The notes below the pieces were generated by a model. That model ran no database searches, was not told the DNA's origin, and saw nothing but the letters and a program-made list of their open reading frames with translations. Positions 1 to 8,827 of a stretch of DNA of 64,000 nt are shown one piece after another. Made by a program: the position numbers and the translations under genes. The stretch spans positions 1 through 64,000 of the forward strand of contig NZ_LXYR01000006.1 in assembly GCF_001650195.1 (NCBI RefSeq), given 5' to 3'. Source of the DNA: Phormidesmis priestleyi BC1401. GTDB taxonomy: Bacteria; Cyanobacteriota; Cyanobacteriia; Leptolyngbyales; Leptolyngbyaceae. Positions within the stretch are counted from its first letter, which is position 1. Each line of letters opens with the position of its first letter.

Positions 1-249
1 TTAAGTGCTATTATGACTTCCAAACTATGCAATTGTCTTGGTTCTGGCGGAAAAGTTCGCTTCACTTTCGCGTCGCTCTCCTTCACCGCTTAATGAACAT
101 AACACTAGAACGAATAAGGTGTCAAGCAGAAAATTGGATTTTCAGAGCGAATTCCTGAAAACCGCCGAGCCAGGAACTTTACAAGGTATAGGCACTATTC
201 CACCTTGCCTTTTTGCACTCGCCGCAATGCTTGCTTTATTCGATCGATC

Positions 250-412
250 CTTGCCTTAACTGAAGCCGCAGGATGCCAGTTAATCTACTCACCAGACCTC
301 AATCGAATTGAGAAATGTTGGGCGTTTGAAAAGCCAGCCTCACAGAGGGTTATTTACAGCGGCAAGTTTACAGAGTGCGATGGGAGACGTTCTCATGTGG
401 GCAGCGTCCTAG
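250..412 (+). pseudogene. IS630-type transposase C-terminal remnant
   Basis: This is the decayed 3' end of an IS630-family DDE transposase. One frame reads EAAGCQLIYSPDLNRIEKCW, which resembles the conserved C-terminal block of IS630 enzymes (usually YSPDLNPIEKCW, containing the last catalytic acidic residue). After that tryptophan the family-like sequence continues in another frame, with SLQSAMGDVLMWAAS followed by a TAG stop at 410-412. So at least one frameshift lies near 330. Upstream of 250 I cannot follow the protein, and no intact catalytic core or inverted repeats are visible, so it cannot be mobile on its own. Identification rests on motif recognition. Confidence 0.6.
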
Positions 413-436
413 CCTTAGACTGAATACAAGCCATAC

Positions 437-1420
437 TTATTTGAGCCACTCGATCTGCTGGGCTAAGGGAGGCAGTTGGGCGTGTCGCTGTCCGATCTCA
501 TGAGCGTGAGCGCAAACCAGCCCAATCGGAGTGCTTAACATATCTGCCAGCGTTCCTTTCCGTTGTAATGTCCGAACTGTGGCGATCGGAAGTTCTTTTA
601 ATAACCAGCGCGACAGACGATAGCCATATTGCTGAAGACTGAGGTCACGCGCCAAACCCACTCCATGCAGTTCGTGAAGATATCGGCTTGATCGCCCATA
701 TCTCTGCCATTGGCTGCGAAGCTCTGCCCACGTAGCGCGATGACGGTGACGCACGATCGCTTGCTCTGCACACCGCAGCCGCCAGGATGTCTCGCGCAAA
801 ATTCGCCAGCAGAGATCTGCGTCGCCGCCCGTCGTCAAATAAGGACGAAACAATCCCACCTGCTCAAACACTTGATATCGGACTGCTAAGTTTGCAGTCT
901 GCCCGTAGGCGCAAAACGGATGCGCCAATGTGTGTTTCTGCGAAAGCGTTTCCTGACGATCGGCATAGTCCTCTAACAAAGTGTCACCAGGAAGCGCTCT
1001 GATTTCTCCTGCCACCAACCCCACGACAGACTCTTCAAACGGCGCAATTAAGTCTTCTAACCAGTTCGGTTTTGGGCGACAATCGGCATCGGTAAACGCC
1101 AAAATTTCCCCCGTCGCAGCTCGAATTCCTACGTTACGAGCCGCATAAGAACTTTGAATGTGAGGCTCACTCAACGCATGAACGGTAAAGCCTGCTTGAC
1201 TTGCAGACTTGAGAATCTCAAACGTACGATCGTCACTTCCGTTATCAATCAAGCAATATTCGACTCGATCTCTCGGATATGTCTGCATTCTCAGACAGCC
1301 GAGCAAATCAAGTAAATCTGCCTCACCGTTATAGACAGGCACAATCACCGAAATTTTTGGCAAACGTTGTTTTTCAGCGTGATCCGATCGCATATCTGAG
1401 TCAGTCAAAATAATAGACAC
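437..1420 (-). CDS. Glycosyltransferase family 2 protein
   Basis: Probable sugar transferase for exopolysaccharide, lipopolysaccharide or a glycoconjugate, using a nucleotide-sugar donor. The 327-residue protein has a GT-A fold signature: SVIVPVYNG at residues 24-32, DNGSDD at 59-64, the metal-binding DADC at 111-114 and the acceptor-side GGDADLCWRI at 198-207. No membrane segment is evident, so it is likely cytoplasmic or membrane-peripheral. The first methionine is used; Met10 is an alternative, since the fold begins near residue 22. It is transcribed away from the next gene. A UDP-GlcNAc 2-epimerase gene on the same strand about 430 bp upstream makes a surface-polysaccharide role plausible. 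Acceptor and sugar are not predictable. Confidence 0.85.
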   Translation of the reverse strand: MSIILTDSDMRSDHAEKQRLPKISVIVPVYNGEADLLDLLGCLRMQTYPRDRVEYCLIDNGSDDRTFEILKSASQAGFTVHALSEPHIQSSYAARNVGIRAATGEILAFTDADCRPKPNWLEDLIAPFEESVVGLVAGEIRALPGDTLLEDYADRQETLSQKHTLAHPFCAYGQTANLAVRYQVFEQVGLFRPYLTTGGDADLCWRILRETSWRLRCAEQAIVRHRHRATWAELRSQWQRYGRSSRYLHELHGVGLARDLSLQQYGYRLSRWLLKELPIATVRTLQRKGTLADMLSTPIGLVCAHAHEIGQRHAQLPPLAQQIEWLK

Positions 1421-1577
1421 AAGATTAATGTGCCTAAGATCTTAGCTTGAATAAATCGTCAATCTCTCTACTCTGTACTTTTCAAATTTGCAAATTTAAG
1501 ATAGGAATGGTTATAGAAGTCGTTTTAATAACGCGGCTTTTTGAGTTTCTGATCACCTTGTTTACTCAGGAAAGCTT

Positions 1578-1850
1578 GTGGCAGACAACACGGACAAAAG
1601 CAAAGAGGGGTTTCTATACCCGATCGGACGTTACCGGGGCGAATTTACGCCAGAGCATCTAGCCTTCAACGCTAACTTGCAAGAATTTGCTCAACGCGTG
1701 TCGCTGCTCTGTGGGTTAGAAACCGGAGGCAAAATTCCGCCAGGAGAAGCATATAAAGAAATCAAGAACCTCTGGCAACAGCTCAGAGAATCTAAAAAGA
1801 GTCTGCTTGATCAAGCCAAAATTGATCCTCCAGACGTGCCAGAAGAATGA
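1578..1850 (+). CDS. Small conserved cyanobacterial protein (DUF7219-like)
   Basis: A 90-residue soluble protein of unknown function that I recognise as a type widespread in cyanobacteria, probably DUF7219. It starts at a GTG. It has a YPIGRYRGEFTP block at residues 14-25 and a helical middle, with KEIKNLWQQLRESKKSLL near 61-78, then an acidic end. No signal peptide or membrane segment is present. The gene converges with wecB, with only 2 bp between the two stop codons, so no separate terminator fits between them. The coding call is firm; function is unknown. Confidence 0.75.
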   Translation: MADNTDKSKEGFLYPIGRYRGEFTPEHLAFNANLQEFAQRVSLLCGLETGGKIPPGEAYKEIKNLWQQLRESKKSLLDQAKIDPPDVPEE

Positions 1851-1852
1851 AT

Positions 1853-2965
1853 TTACCTAGATAGATACTTCTCGACGATCTGCACAATTCGATCGGATGC
1901 AAAACCATCTCCAAACGGACTGGCTGCGTTTGCCATGGCTTGATAAGCGGCTGGATTGCTCAACAGGTTTGAAGTTTCTCTAAAAATGTCATCGGGTCGA
2001 GTACCAATCAGTTTGGCGGTTCCAGCGGTGACTGCTTCGGGGCGCTCGGTGGTTTCTCGCAGCACAAGAACGGGTTTTCCCAAGCTCGGCGCTTCTTCTT
2101 GAATGCCCCCTGAGTCAGTCAATAGCAAACAACAGCGCTGCATCGCCCCGACTAACTCGGTGTAATTGAGCGGCTCGGTGAGAAAGACTCGCGGATGACT
2201 GCCCAACACAGCAGTCAATGGATCACGAACGGTAGGATTGCGGTGCAGCGGCAGCAGTAGGGCAACATCATCAAATTTATTTAGCACCTCTAAAAAGCCT
2301 TGGGCGATATCGTTAAGCGGTTCGCCCCAATTTTCTCGTCGATGCACTGTGGCTAAAATCGTGCGATATTGGCTCCAATCTAGCCCCAGAATTTCACAGG
2401 TGGGCTGACGTTCTGCCACTTTAAGTAGGGCATCAATGACCGTGTTGCCCGTTTGATGCACTTCACCAAGGACGCTCGATCGCCGCAAATGCTCAACTGA
2501 CACTGAAGTCGGCGCAAAGTGAAGCTGAGTCACCTGAGAAATCAGCCGCCGATTGGCTTCTTCGGGATAGGGATTCAACAAATCCTCGGTTCGTAGCCCT
2601 GCTTCGACGTGCCCAACTGGAATTTTTTGATAAAAAGCCGCGATCGCTGCCGCTAGTGCAGTGGTTGTATCGCCTTGTACCAGAACCATCTTGGGCTGAA
2701 TTTTTTGAAACAACTCTTCCAATCCCCGCATTGCCCAGCAGGTGATATCGGTCAACGTCTGTTTCGGCTGCATGATTGCCAGATCATGGTTAGGCGTGAG
2801 GTCAAATAGCTGCATCACCTGATCAACCATTTCGCGATGTTGACCCGTCAAAACAATTTGAGTGTCAAACATCGAAGACTGCTGAAATGCCTGAATGACC
2901 GGAGCCATCTTAATCGCTTCGGGGCGAGTGCCAACAATGATGCAAATGGGAATAGGATTCAGCAT
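1853..2965 (-). CDS. wecB: UDP-N-acetylglucosamine 2-epimerase (non-hydrolyzing)
   Basis: Interconverts UDP-GlcNAc and UDP-ManNAc in the cytoplasm, supplying ManNAc-type sugars for surface polysaccharides. The start chosen, ATG at 2965, gives a 370-residue protein, the usual family length, beginning MLNPIPICIIVGTRPEA. The longer frame back to 3022 adds 19 basic residues with no family counterpart. Visible motifs are GTRPEA near the N-terminus, QGDTTTALA, HVEAGLRT, and SGGIQEEAPSLGKPVLVLR in the nucleotide-binding C-terminal domain. It converges with the small gene ending at 1850. A glycosyltransferase lies further downstream on the same strand. Confidence 0.93.
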   Translation of the reverse strand: MLNPIPICIIVGTRPEAIKMAPVIQAFQQSSMFDTQIVLTGQHREMVDQVMQLFDLTPNHDLAIMQPKQTLTDITCWAMRGLEELFQKIQPKMVLVQGDTTTALAAAIAAFYQKIPVGHVEAGLRTEDLLNPYPEEANRRLISQVTQLHFAPTSVSVEHLRRSSVLGEVHQTGNTVIDALLKVAERQPTCEILGLDWSQYRTILATVHRRENWGEPLNDIAQGFLEVLNKFDDVALLLPLHRNPTVRDPLTAVLGSHPRVFLTEPLNYTELVGAMQRCCLLLTDSGGIQEEAPSLGKPVLVLRETTERPEAVTAGTAKLIGTRPDDIFRETSNLLSNPAAYQAMANAASPFGDGFASDRIVQIVEKYLSR

Positions 2966-3299
2966 GAGATTTTTTCGGGTCGCATAACAGAAAGGCGAGG
3001 GTGAACGTTTTGATCTAGTCATCCTCTAACTTATGAACCATAGAGCCAGAAGCCGGGCTAATCAAGCTTTTTGAAACTTGTCTCTACCGTTCGAGTCGGT
3101 TGCCTTTCTAATCCTAATGGCGATCGAAAGTTCTGTTTGACGATCGAGTCAAGAAACCCAGTGTATCTCAGCCGTTTGATCAATAAAAAACCAGCTTAGG
3201 CTGGTTGGGTAGGACTATTTCACCGATGACTGATCAGGTTTACAAAGTGCGGTTATTAATTGCAACCGTCTTGCTCTGCTAATCGACTAAATATTGGGT
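2966..3299. other. Intergenic region upstream of wecB
   Basis: No ORF with family character is visible. The stretch holds the wecB 5' region and, at 3185-3206, a hairpin with a U-run on the minus strand that serves the small membrane-protein gene at 3300-3674. Confidence 0.6.
3185..3206 (-). terminator. Rho-independent terminator, minus strand
   Basis: Arms AACCAGC (3189-3195) and GCTGGTT (3200-3206) form a 7-bp stem with loop TTAG. On the minus strand it is followed by a run of Us (As at 3185-3190 on the plus strand). It lies about 95 bp past the stop of the minus-strand membrane-protein gene. Confidence 0.7.
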
Positions 3300-3674
3300 T
3301 TAAGAATTGATCGCACAGGTCAGTGGACAAGCCGCATAGACGGAGGTATTAAGAGGATCAGCTTGACCATTAAGCCAGCGCAACCACTCAACTTCTTGGG
3401 GGTGAATGCCGTTGGTAGTCATGAATGCAGCAGCCATCATAATGCCGATCGCATGAACTCCAATTAGCCCAACTGCAATCAATAAAACGGCACTAAATGG
3501 CATGATGGCGTGTAAGGTAACTGCTGTTAACGCGCCGACCGAAACGACTAAAACAAGCGCCGGAAAACCAACCACAATCATGCAAACCGTTAGGGTAAAA
3601 GTCCAGATCAAAAAGCTTTTGAGAGCGACTAAGAAATAGAGATTTTTGAAAGACTGACTTTGAATCAGTGTCAT
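3300..3674 (-). CDS. Small hydrophobic membrane protein, unknown function
   Basis: A 124-residue protein, not recognised. Residues about 12-95 are almost wholly hydrophobic and can form three transmembrane helices (roughly 15-40, 42-62 and 64-86). A short soluble tail follows, EVEWLRWLNGQADPL and then two cysteines (CPLTC near residues 117-121). It starts at ATG with a possible ribosome site AGGAGAGAAAATC just upstream. The gene is monocistronic: it has its own terminator and a long upstream gap. It is more likely real than a shadow because of the terminator and the coherent membrane topology. Confidence 0.65.
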   Translation of the reverse strand: MTLIQSQSFKNLYFLVALKSFLIWTFTLTVCMIVVGFPALVLVVSVGALTAVTLHAIMPFSAVLLIAVGLIGVHAIGIMMAAAFMTTNGIHPQEVEWLRWLNGQADPLNTSVYAACPLTCAINS

Positions 3675-4259
3675 GATTTTCTCTCCTAGAGCTAAGGGTT
3701 TATTGATAGTTTTGAAAGAGCTTTGTAGCGATCCCCGCGAATCGCTGATGTGAGTTTCAGTATAGGGAAAGCAATCTTAGGAGTGGGTAGATGTTTATTA
3801 AAGTTTACAAATTTGACCTTAACTTTCTAATCTTAAGGAATTCTGTAGAGGTGACTCGATCACCGCCCTTACCTTTCAATCAAAAAGCTTAGAATCTATG
3901 TGCTGAGGATGCTTCAGCTTATTTTTAGCGATAGAAATTCAGGGTTTAATGATTGAAATATCGCTAAACTACTTCATTTTTCTACTGGAACTTAACGAAT
4001 CTTGAACCATTCACCGCTACTTCTCAGAATTCAAACCCAAGGCAGACAGGGGAGTTTGATAGTCAGAAGGCTGAAATCGAAGGTGCGATCGGTTGAGTTA
4101 TCTTTCGAGTAGTTCAAGTTAATTTGAGAGCGCTGAAGACGAGGTTGCAAGGCTCTAATCGCTTTAGCATTTGACCCTTCAAATCAAAAATTTCTCTACC
4201 TGGAGGCACATTTCAATCTAGAAAGCCAACATTCAGCTCTAAAGATGGCTCAAACATCC
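3675..4259. other. 585-bp intergenic region without recognised genes
   Basis: AT-rich spacer between two minus-strand genes. I saw no ORF with coding character, no RNA-gene signature and no strong hairpin. It presumably contains the promoter of the 3300-3674 gene and the 3' untranslated end of the permease operon. Confidence 0.5.
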
Positions 4260-5021
4260 TCAATAGTTGTAGGGATTCTTCGGCTCTGGAATTGACTTCA
4301 AAGACTTCGCTTGAAGCGTTAATTGACGCTTGTTATCCAACGTTTCTGTTAGCATCTGTCCTTCAACTTCTAGCCAACCGTCGGGTGAATAAGACTTACG
4401 ATCGCCCGTCGTCAACTTCACAGGCAAACTCACGGGGTAAGCATCCGCCGCGCAGCACGTAATCACAAATCGAGTCAGCAGCAAGTATTGCTCTGGCAAA
4501 TTAGGTGGATAGACAACAAATCCTTGAACTTTCGCCTTTTGCCCGGTGTAAGCATCCGGTTCGGGGTAAACCTGAAGTGTCCGAATCCAGTCGATTAAGG
4601 TTTTATCTTCAGTGCGAGTCGAAGCTCGAAAAGACTGCGGTTTTACCCGCGTTAACGTGATCGCATCTGTGACACCTCGATCGAGTGCGGTCTGACTTGC
4701 AAACGCACGCGGCGTAATCAACAATCCGGCGATCGCGACTGTTAACAGCAGTAAACTTCCCAACCCTGGCGGAAACAAGGTCATGTGCTGAATCGGCGCA
4801 GAGGGCTGACGACTTCGGCTCGATCGCAGCAAAAACAGCCCTTTCAGTCCGCTCACGAATAACAGAAAAATCCCTGCCGCCACAGTCAACCCAATGTAGT
4901 TGGGATGGATCAGCAAAAAGAGCTTCTCAGACAGCCAATAATAGAGCAGCAAAACGCCCCAAGCGGCGATCGCCACCACATCTAACCAAGGCAGAAATGA
5001 GCGGATAGAGGTACGAGCCAT
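4260..5021 (-). CDS. TIGR03943-family putative permease subunit (DUF1980-like)
   Basis: Membrane partner of the permease encoded just upstream. The 253-residue protein has two N-terminal membrane segments (about 12-30 and 38-60), an Arg/Ser linker, a third hydrophobic segment at about 83-105, and a C-terminal soluble domain. That domain contains the family block FVITCCAADAYPV, whose paired cysteines could bind metal or form a disulfide. Only 6 bp separate it from the upstream permease stop, so the two form an operon. This pairing recurs in many bacteria; the transported substrate is not established. No family-specific residue is missing by eye. Confidence 0.8.
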   Translation of the reverse strand: MARTSIRSFLPWLDVVAIAAWGVLLLYYWLSEKLFLLIHPNYIGLTVAAGIFLLFVSGLKGLFLLRSSRSRQPSAPIQHMTLFPPGLGSLLLLTVAIAGLLITPRAFASQTALDRGVTDAITLTRVKPQSFRASTRTEDKTLIDWIRTLQVYPEPDAYTGQKAKVQGFVVYPPNLPEQYLLLTRFVITCCAADAYPVSLPVKLTTGDRKSYSPDGWLEVEGQMLTETLDNKRQLTLQAKSLKSIPEPKNPYNY

Positions 5022-5027
5022 GAATGG

Positions 5028-6032
5028 TTAACTAATGTACAAATTGATGAATAGCGTCAAAATAAACGTTAACTGCGCCGCTAAAGCAAATAGATAGAAG
5101 ATTGCTCTCGGCTTAAAAACCGACAGCATCAGCCCTACACCTTTCAAGTCAATCATTGGACCAAAAACCAAAAAGGCGACGAGAGAACCACTCGTAAACG
5201 TCGAAGCAAATGAGAGCGCAAAAAACGAATCCACCGTCGAGCAAATCGAGACCACTCCTGCCAACAGTATCATCGCCAAAATCGACGTGATCGGACTTTG
5301 ACCCAAACTGAGAATCAGATCACGAGGCACAAAAACTTGCACGAGAGCCGCGATCGCGCTTCCTAAAATCAACACGGCTCCCAGCTCGCGCATTTCCTGC
5401 ACCGTGTTCTCAAGCAGCAGTCTTAAGCGAAAGCTCATGGGCTTCGACACCGTTGCCATCATCGCTGCCTGTAGCTCAGACGGGTCTGTGATAAGTGGTT
5501 TAGCCGATTGCCCCAGAAAATAAGTGCCCGATTGCAGCAGAGACGGAGTTGAGTCAGCCGATTGACTTCGCATCGTAATTGCGGAGGCAACTCCAGGCTG
5601 AAGCAACGGGCGCAGATCGGTCTGGACACTGAAAATAAACCCAATGATTGTCGCGATCGCCAGTGAGAAACCCACCCGCAAAAACACGATTTCTGGCTGA
5701 TCTCGAAAGGCTGTCCAGGTTGCCCAAAACACGATCGGGTTAATCGTCGGTGCGGCAAGGAGAAACCCGATCGCCACCGAGACTGGGGCACCTTGCATCA
5801 GCAGCCGCCTTGCTACAGGCACATTTCCACACTCACACACCGGAAACAAAAAACCGATACAGCTTCCGGTGAACGCTCCCAGCAGGGGGTTTTTGGGTAA
5901 AATTGCCAGCAATCGCCGCTCATCAACAAAAAATTGCAGCAGACCAGAAAACAACACCCCTAACAATAAAAAGGGAATTGCCTCCACCAGCAAACTTAAA
6001 AAGAGGGTGAACGCACTGTTGAGTTGAGTCAT
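5028..6032 (-). CDS. COG0701/DUF318-family permease (YraQ-like)
   Basis: Integral inner-membrane permease of 334 residues with about eight helices. The signature PVCECGNVPVARRL near residues 64-77 and AAPTINPIVFWATW near 88-101 are typical of the YraQ/COG0701 family. The second half repeats the pattern with SICSTVDSFFALSFAS near 260-275. A charged central loop (about 145-200) separates the halves. It is first in a two-gene operon with the TIGR03943 protein. Relatives include the methylarsenite exporter ArsP, so a thiol- or metal-related substrate is possible but unproven. Start is the ATG at 6032. Confidence 0.82.
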   Translation of the reverse strand: MTQLNSAFTLFLSLLVEAIPFLLLGVLFSGLLQFFVDERRLLAILPKNPLLGAFTGSCIGFLFPVCECGNVPVARRLLMQGAPVSVAIGFLLAAPTINPIVFWATWTAFRDQPEIVFLRVGFSLAIATIIGFIFSVQTDLRPLLQPGVASAITMRSQSADSTPSLLQSGTYFLGQSAKPLITDPSELQAAMMATVSKPMSFRLRLLLENTVQEMRELGAVLILGSAIAALVQVFVPRDLILSLGQSPITSILAMILLAGVVSICSTVDSFFALSFASTFTSGSLVAFLVFGPMIDLKGVGLMLSVFKPRAIFYLFALAAQLTFILTLFINLYIS

Positions 6033-6501
6033 TCAGCAAAAGAGTTCCAGGGTGAGGAGTCTGATTCCAAGCCGCCACTACGAGGAATATCTAGGGGATC
6101 TTAGCAGCAATATCAATTGATTAGAAGTTGAATTAAGCAGAAGATTAGACCTCCTGCGCGAAACTTTGCCCTCACCCTAGCCCTCTCCCCAAGGAGAGGG
6201 AACAAGAGGTTTTAGCTCTTCTCCCTAGGGAGAAGGGTTGGGGAGGGCTTGCCCCACTTCGTGAGGAGGGCTGTCCAGATTCACGCAGGAGGTCTATTGT
6301 TGGTAGGATTAACAGCCTAACCGATTCTTGATGTCTATCTATTGATGGCGCATCGTTCTGCCATCTCCCTCCTTCGATCGATGACAGTTGACTTATTTCC
6401 CAGAAATGTGAGAAAAGCAGTAACCTGATGAGAGTTTTTGATTAAAGATTTGTAAACTTATAGCAGGCATTTATCCATGCCACATTTTTTGAGGAGTCCC
6501 T
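6033..6501. other. Divergent intergenic region with a MITE-like element
   Basis: This 469-bp gap separates the leftward permease operon from rightward cruF and should contain both promoters. The middle is filled by the inverted-repeat element at 6147-6295. A good ribosome site GAGGAG lies about 8 bases before the cruF ATG. Nothing else coding is visible. Confidence 0.6.
6147..6295. repeat. MITE-like inverted-repeat element, copy 1
   Basis: A 149-bp element with 16-bp terminal inverted repeats (AGACCTCCTGCGCGAA on the left, reverse complement AGACCTCCTGCGTGAA on the right, one mismatch). It is flanked by TA on both sides (6146-6147 and 6295-6296). Inside are nested palindromes around CCTCTCC and GGAGAGG. 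A near-identical copy lies inverted at 15082-15233 and a shorter relative at 55071-55158. It has no coding capacity, so it looks like a non-autonomous element or a structured repeat. Confidence 0.8.
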
Positions 6502-7434
6502 ATGAAGCAACTGATGGCGATTGAGCGCTTCTGCCTAACTGGTCATACAGTGGCATTGGCATTTGGGCTGGCAGGGTTACTGTTAGTGTTGCCCAACCCC
6601 GATTTCATTTTGGCACTGCCGTCGTTTGGTCAGTCAGCGTTTGGTTTGAGCATGTCAGGCGGAGGGGTCGTTTATATTCTGCTGGGTGCGATCACGATGG
6701 CAGTCTACGCTTATCGAGTTCTCGGCTTGCAGCGAGCGCTGACGTTTATGATTCCGGCGATCGTGCTCTCGCTCGGCAGTGAATTGTTAGGCACGAGTAC
6801 GGGGTTCCCATTTGGCGAATATGGCTATCTGAGCGGGTTAGGCTACAAAATTGCGGGGTTAGTGCCCTTCACCATTCCTCTCTCGTGGTTCTATTTGGGG
6901 CTAGCTTGCTATGTGTTGGCACGCGCCGGGTTAGAAAGCATCAGGCTCCCGGTTTGGGCGCGGCTGGTAGGTGCGATCGCTGTCGGCTCTCTCATGCTCA
7001 CCGCTTGGGATTTTGTCCTTGACCCGGCGATGAGCCAAACCCCCTATCCGTTTTGGGAGTTTAAGCAGCTCGGTGCCTTTTTTGGAATGCCCTACCGCAA
7101 CTTGTCAGGCTGGTTTGGGACGGGAGCAGTATTTATGACTGTGGCATCTCTATTTTGGGGGAAAGCACCGCTCAATCTTAGCCGTGACCAACTCACCGTT
7201 CCTCTCGCGGTCTATCTGATCAATTTTGCGTTTGGAGCCGTGATCACCGTCGCTCAACTAGATGCACGATTCTGGATTCCTACTGCATTGAGTGCCTTTT
7301 TAGGAGTCGTTCCGGCGATCGCTCTCTGGTGGATTGCAAAACCCAACGCAACGATGGCTCAGTTAGAAACCGTCTTGCAGGTCAGAGAATTAGAGGAGCC
7401 TCCGATCGTTCCGGTTGGCGTTTCTGAAAAATAA
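6502..7434 (+). CDS. cruF: Carotenoid 1',2'-hydratase CruF
   Basis: Adds water to the acyclic psi end of gamma-carotene-type intermediates to give the 1'-hydroxyl group, a step in myxol glycoside synthesis in the membrane. The 310-residue protein belongs to the DUF422 carotenoid family. It has seven or eight hydrophobic helices and the conserved polar blocks FPFGEYGY (near 95-102), WDFVLDPAM (near 172-180) and YRNLSGWFGTG (near 199-209), rich in the Asp, Glu and Trp residues typical of the family. The ATG has a strong GAGGAG ribosome site. cruG follows 31 bp downstream, the usual cyanobacterial partner, which strongly supports the assignment. Confidence 0.9.
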   Translation: MKQLMAIERFCLTGHTVALAFGLAGLLLVLPNPDFILALPSFGQSAFGLSMSGGGVVYILLGAITMAVYAYRVLGLQRALTFMIPAIVLSLGSELLGTSTGFPFGEYGYLSGLGYKIAGLVPFTIPLSWFYLGLACYVLARAGLESIRLPVWARLVGAIAVGSLMLTAWDFVLDPAMSQTPYPFWEFKQLGAFFGMPYRNLSGWFGTGAVFMTVASLFWGKAPLNLSRDQLTVPLAVYLINFAFGAVITVAQLDARFWIPTALSAFLGVVPAIALWWIAKPNATMAQLETVLQVRELEEPPIVPVGVSEK

Positions 7435-7465
7435 CGATCAATATCACTGATAAAGGTTTAGAGGG

Positions 7466-8698
7466 TTGACGAGTTTGCTGCAATTAGGAATGGATTTGGG
7501 GTTGGTCAGCACTCAGGACGTGTTTCGCCAAGACATTGGGTTTTTAGTCTTGTTGCTGATCCAGGTGCCAGCCGTGGCAATTTTGCTTTCGAGATTGCTC
7601 AAAGGACCCACTCGTCATCCTCCTCTCGACCCTCGATCGGCGGCTCCCGATTCATTCGGTGTCGTCAGTGTTGTGGTCCCAACGTTGAATGAAGCCGATC
7701 GCATTAAACCTTGTTTAGAGGGGCTGAGCCGCCAAAGCTATGAAGTCCGAGAGATCATCGTGGTAGATAGCCACTCTCAGGACAGCACTCCTGAATTAGT
7801 GAAAATGGCTCAAAAAACTGATCCTCGATTTCGGCTGATCAATGACGATCCGCTTCCGTCAGGATGGGTCGGTCGCCCCTGGGCACTGCATTCTGGCTTT
7901 TTGGCAAGCTCCGATCGCAGCGAGTGGATCTTAGGGATTGATGCCGACACTCAACCCCACCCCGGTTTGGTCGCGAGTCTGATCGAGACGGCTTGTTCTG
8001 AAAACTATGATCTGATTTCGCTGTCTCCACAATTTATCCTCAAATATCCCGGTGAGCTTTGGCTTCAGCCTGCTTTGCTGATGACTCTGGTCTATCGATT
8101 TGGGGCGGCTGGAGAGAAAGATAATCCTCCAGAGCGAGTTATGGCAAACGGTCAGTGTTTCTTTTGCCGTCGATCGCTCCTCGTTCAATTAAACGGCTAC
8201 ACCAGCGCTCGCGGCTCGTTTTGTGATGATGTCACTCTGGCTCGATTTGCTGCCGCCAGCGGTGCCAAGGTCGGCTTTATGGATGGGGCAAAGATTCTGA
8301 GAGTGCGAATGTATGAGGGCATGGCAGAAACCTGGAAAGAATGGGGGCGATCGCTCGATCTCAAAGATGCCGCTTCTAAAGGTCAAATCTGGGGCGATTT
8401 GTGGTTTTTGCTCTCAGTTCAGGGGTTGCCGTTGCCAATGTTGCTGCTGTCAGCCCTGCTTGTCGGGGGCGGCAACATGACGCTTCCGGCGCTGATCGCG
8501 TTGGGACTGAATGGCTTTTTGGTCGCGATTCGGATCGCATTGAACTGGGCGATCTCACCATCTTATGATCGATCTCAAGCCAAGTCTGCCTGGATGTTTT
8601 GGCTGTCTCCGCTCGCGGACCCGATCGCCGTTCTGCGGATCTTTCTGTCTTCGACTCAACAGCCGACCCAGTGGCGCGGACGAACTTATGGAGAATAA
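7466..8698 (+). CDS. cruG: Carotenoid 2'-O-glycosyltransferase CruG
   Basis: Transfers a sugar to the 2'-hydroxyl of myxol-type carotenoids. The 410-residue GT2 protein has an N-terminal membrane segment (about 24-44), the GT-A domain with VVPTLNEADRI (near 70-80), DSHSQDS (near 97-103) and GIDADTQPHPG (near 155-165), and three C-terminal hydrophobic helices. It sits 31 bp after cruF in the same operon. The frame begins at a TTG. Met9 (ATG at 7490) is a possible start but has AGGA too close to it, so the TTG is kept with moderate certainty. The particular sugar (fucose, rhamnose or other) cannot be read from sequence. Confidence 0.85.
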   Translation: MTSLLQLGMDLGLVSTQDVFRQDIGFLVLLLIQVPAVAILLSRLLKGPTRHPPLDPRSAAPDSFGVVSVVVPTLNEADRIKPCLEGLSRQSYEVREIIVVDSHSQDSTPELVKMAQKTDPRFRLINDDPLPSGWVGRPWALHSGFLASSDRSEWILGIDADTQPHPGLVASLIETACSENYDLISLSPQFILKYPGELWLQPALLMTLVYRFGAAGEKDNPPERVMANGQCFFCRRSLLVQLNGYTSARGSFCDDVTLARFAAASGAKVGFMDGAKILRVRMYEGMAETWKEWGRSLDLKDAASKGQIWGDLWFLLSVQGLPLPMLLLSALLVGGGNMTLPALIALGLNGFLVAIRIALNWAISPSYDRSQAKSAWMFWLSPLADPIAVLRIFLSSTQQPTQWRGRTYGE

Positions 8699-8827
8699 TT
8701 TCTGTCGAAATTGTTTCAGATTGTTTCAACCCGTTTGTCTTTAGGAGAGAAGCGTTTCCACTCATAGTAGAGTGGGTGTCATTAGGCTGGGTGAGTTCAA
8801 GTTTGATAGAAAAAGGAAAGAACACTC

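Noticed and set aside
1-250. Possible N-terminal part of a gene at 38-259
   Set aside because: The frame has no recognisable protein character and lies beside a transposase remnant.
3060-3110. tRNA-like T-loop string GTTCGAGTCGG
   Set aside because: No matching acceptor or anticodon stems around it.
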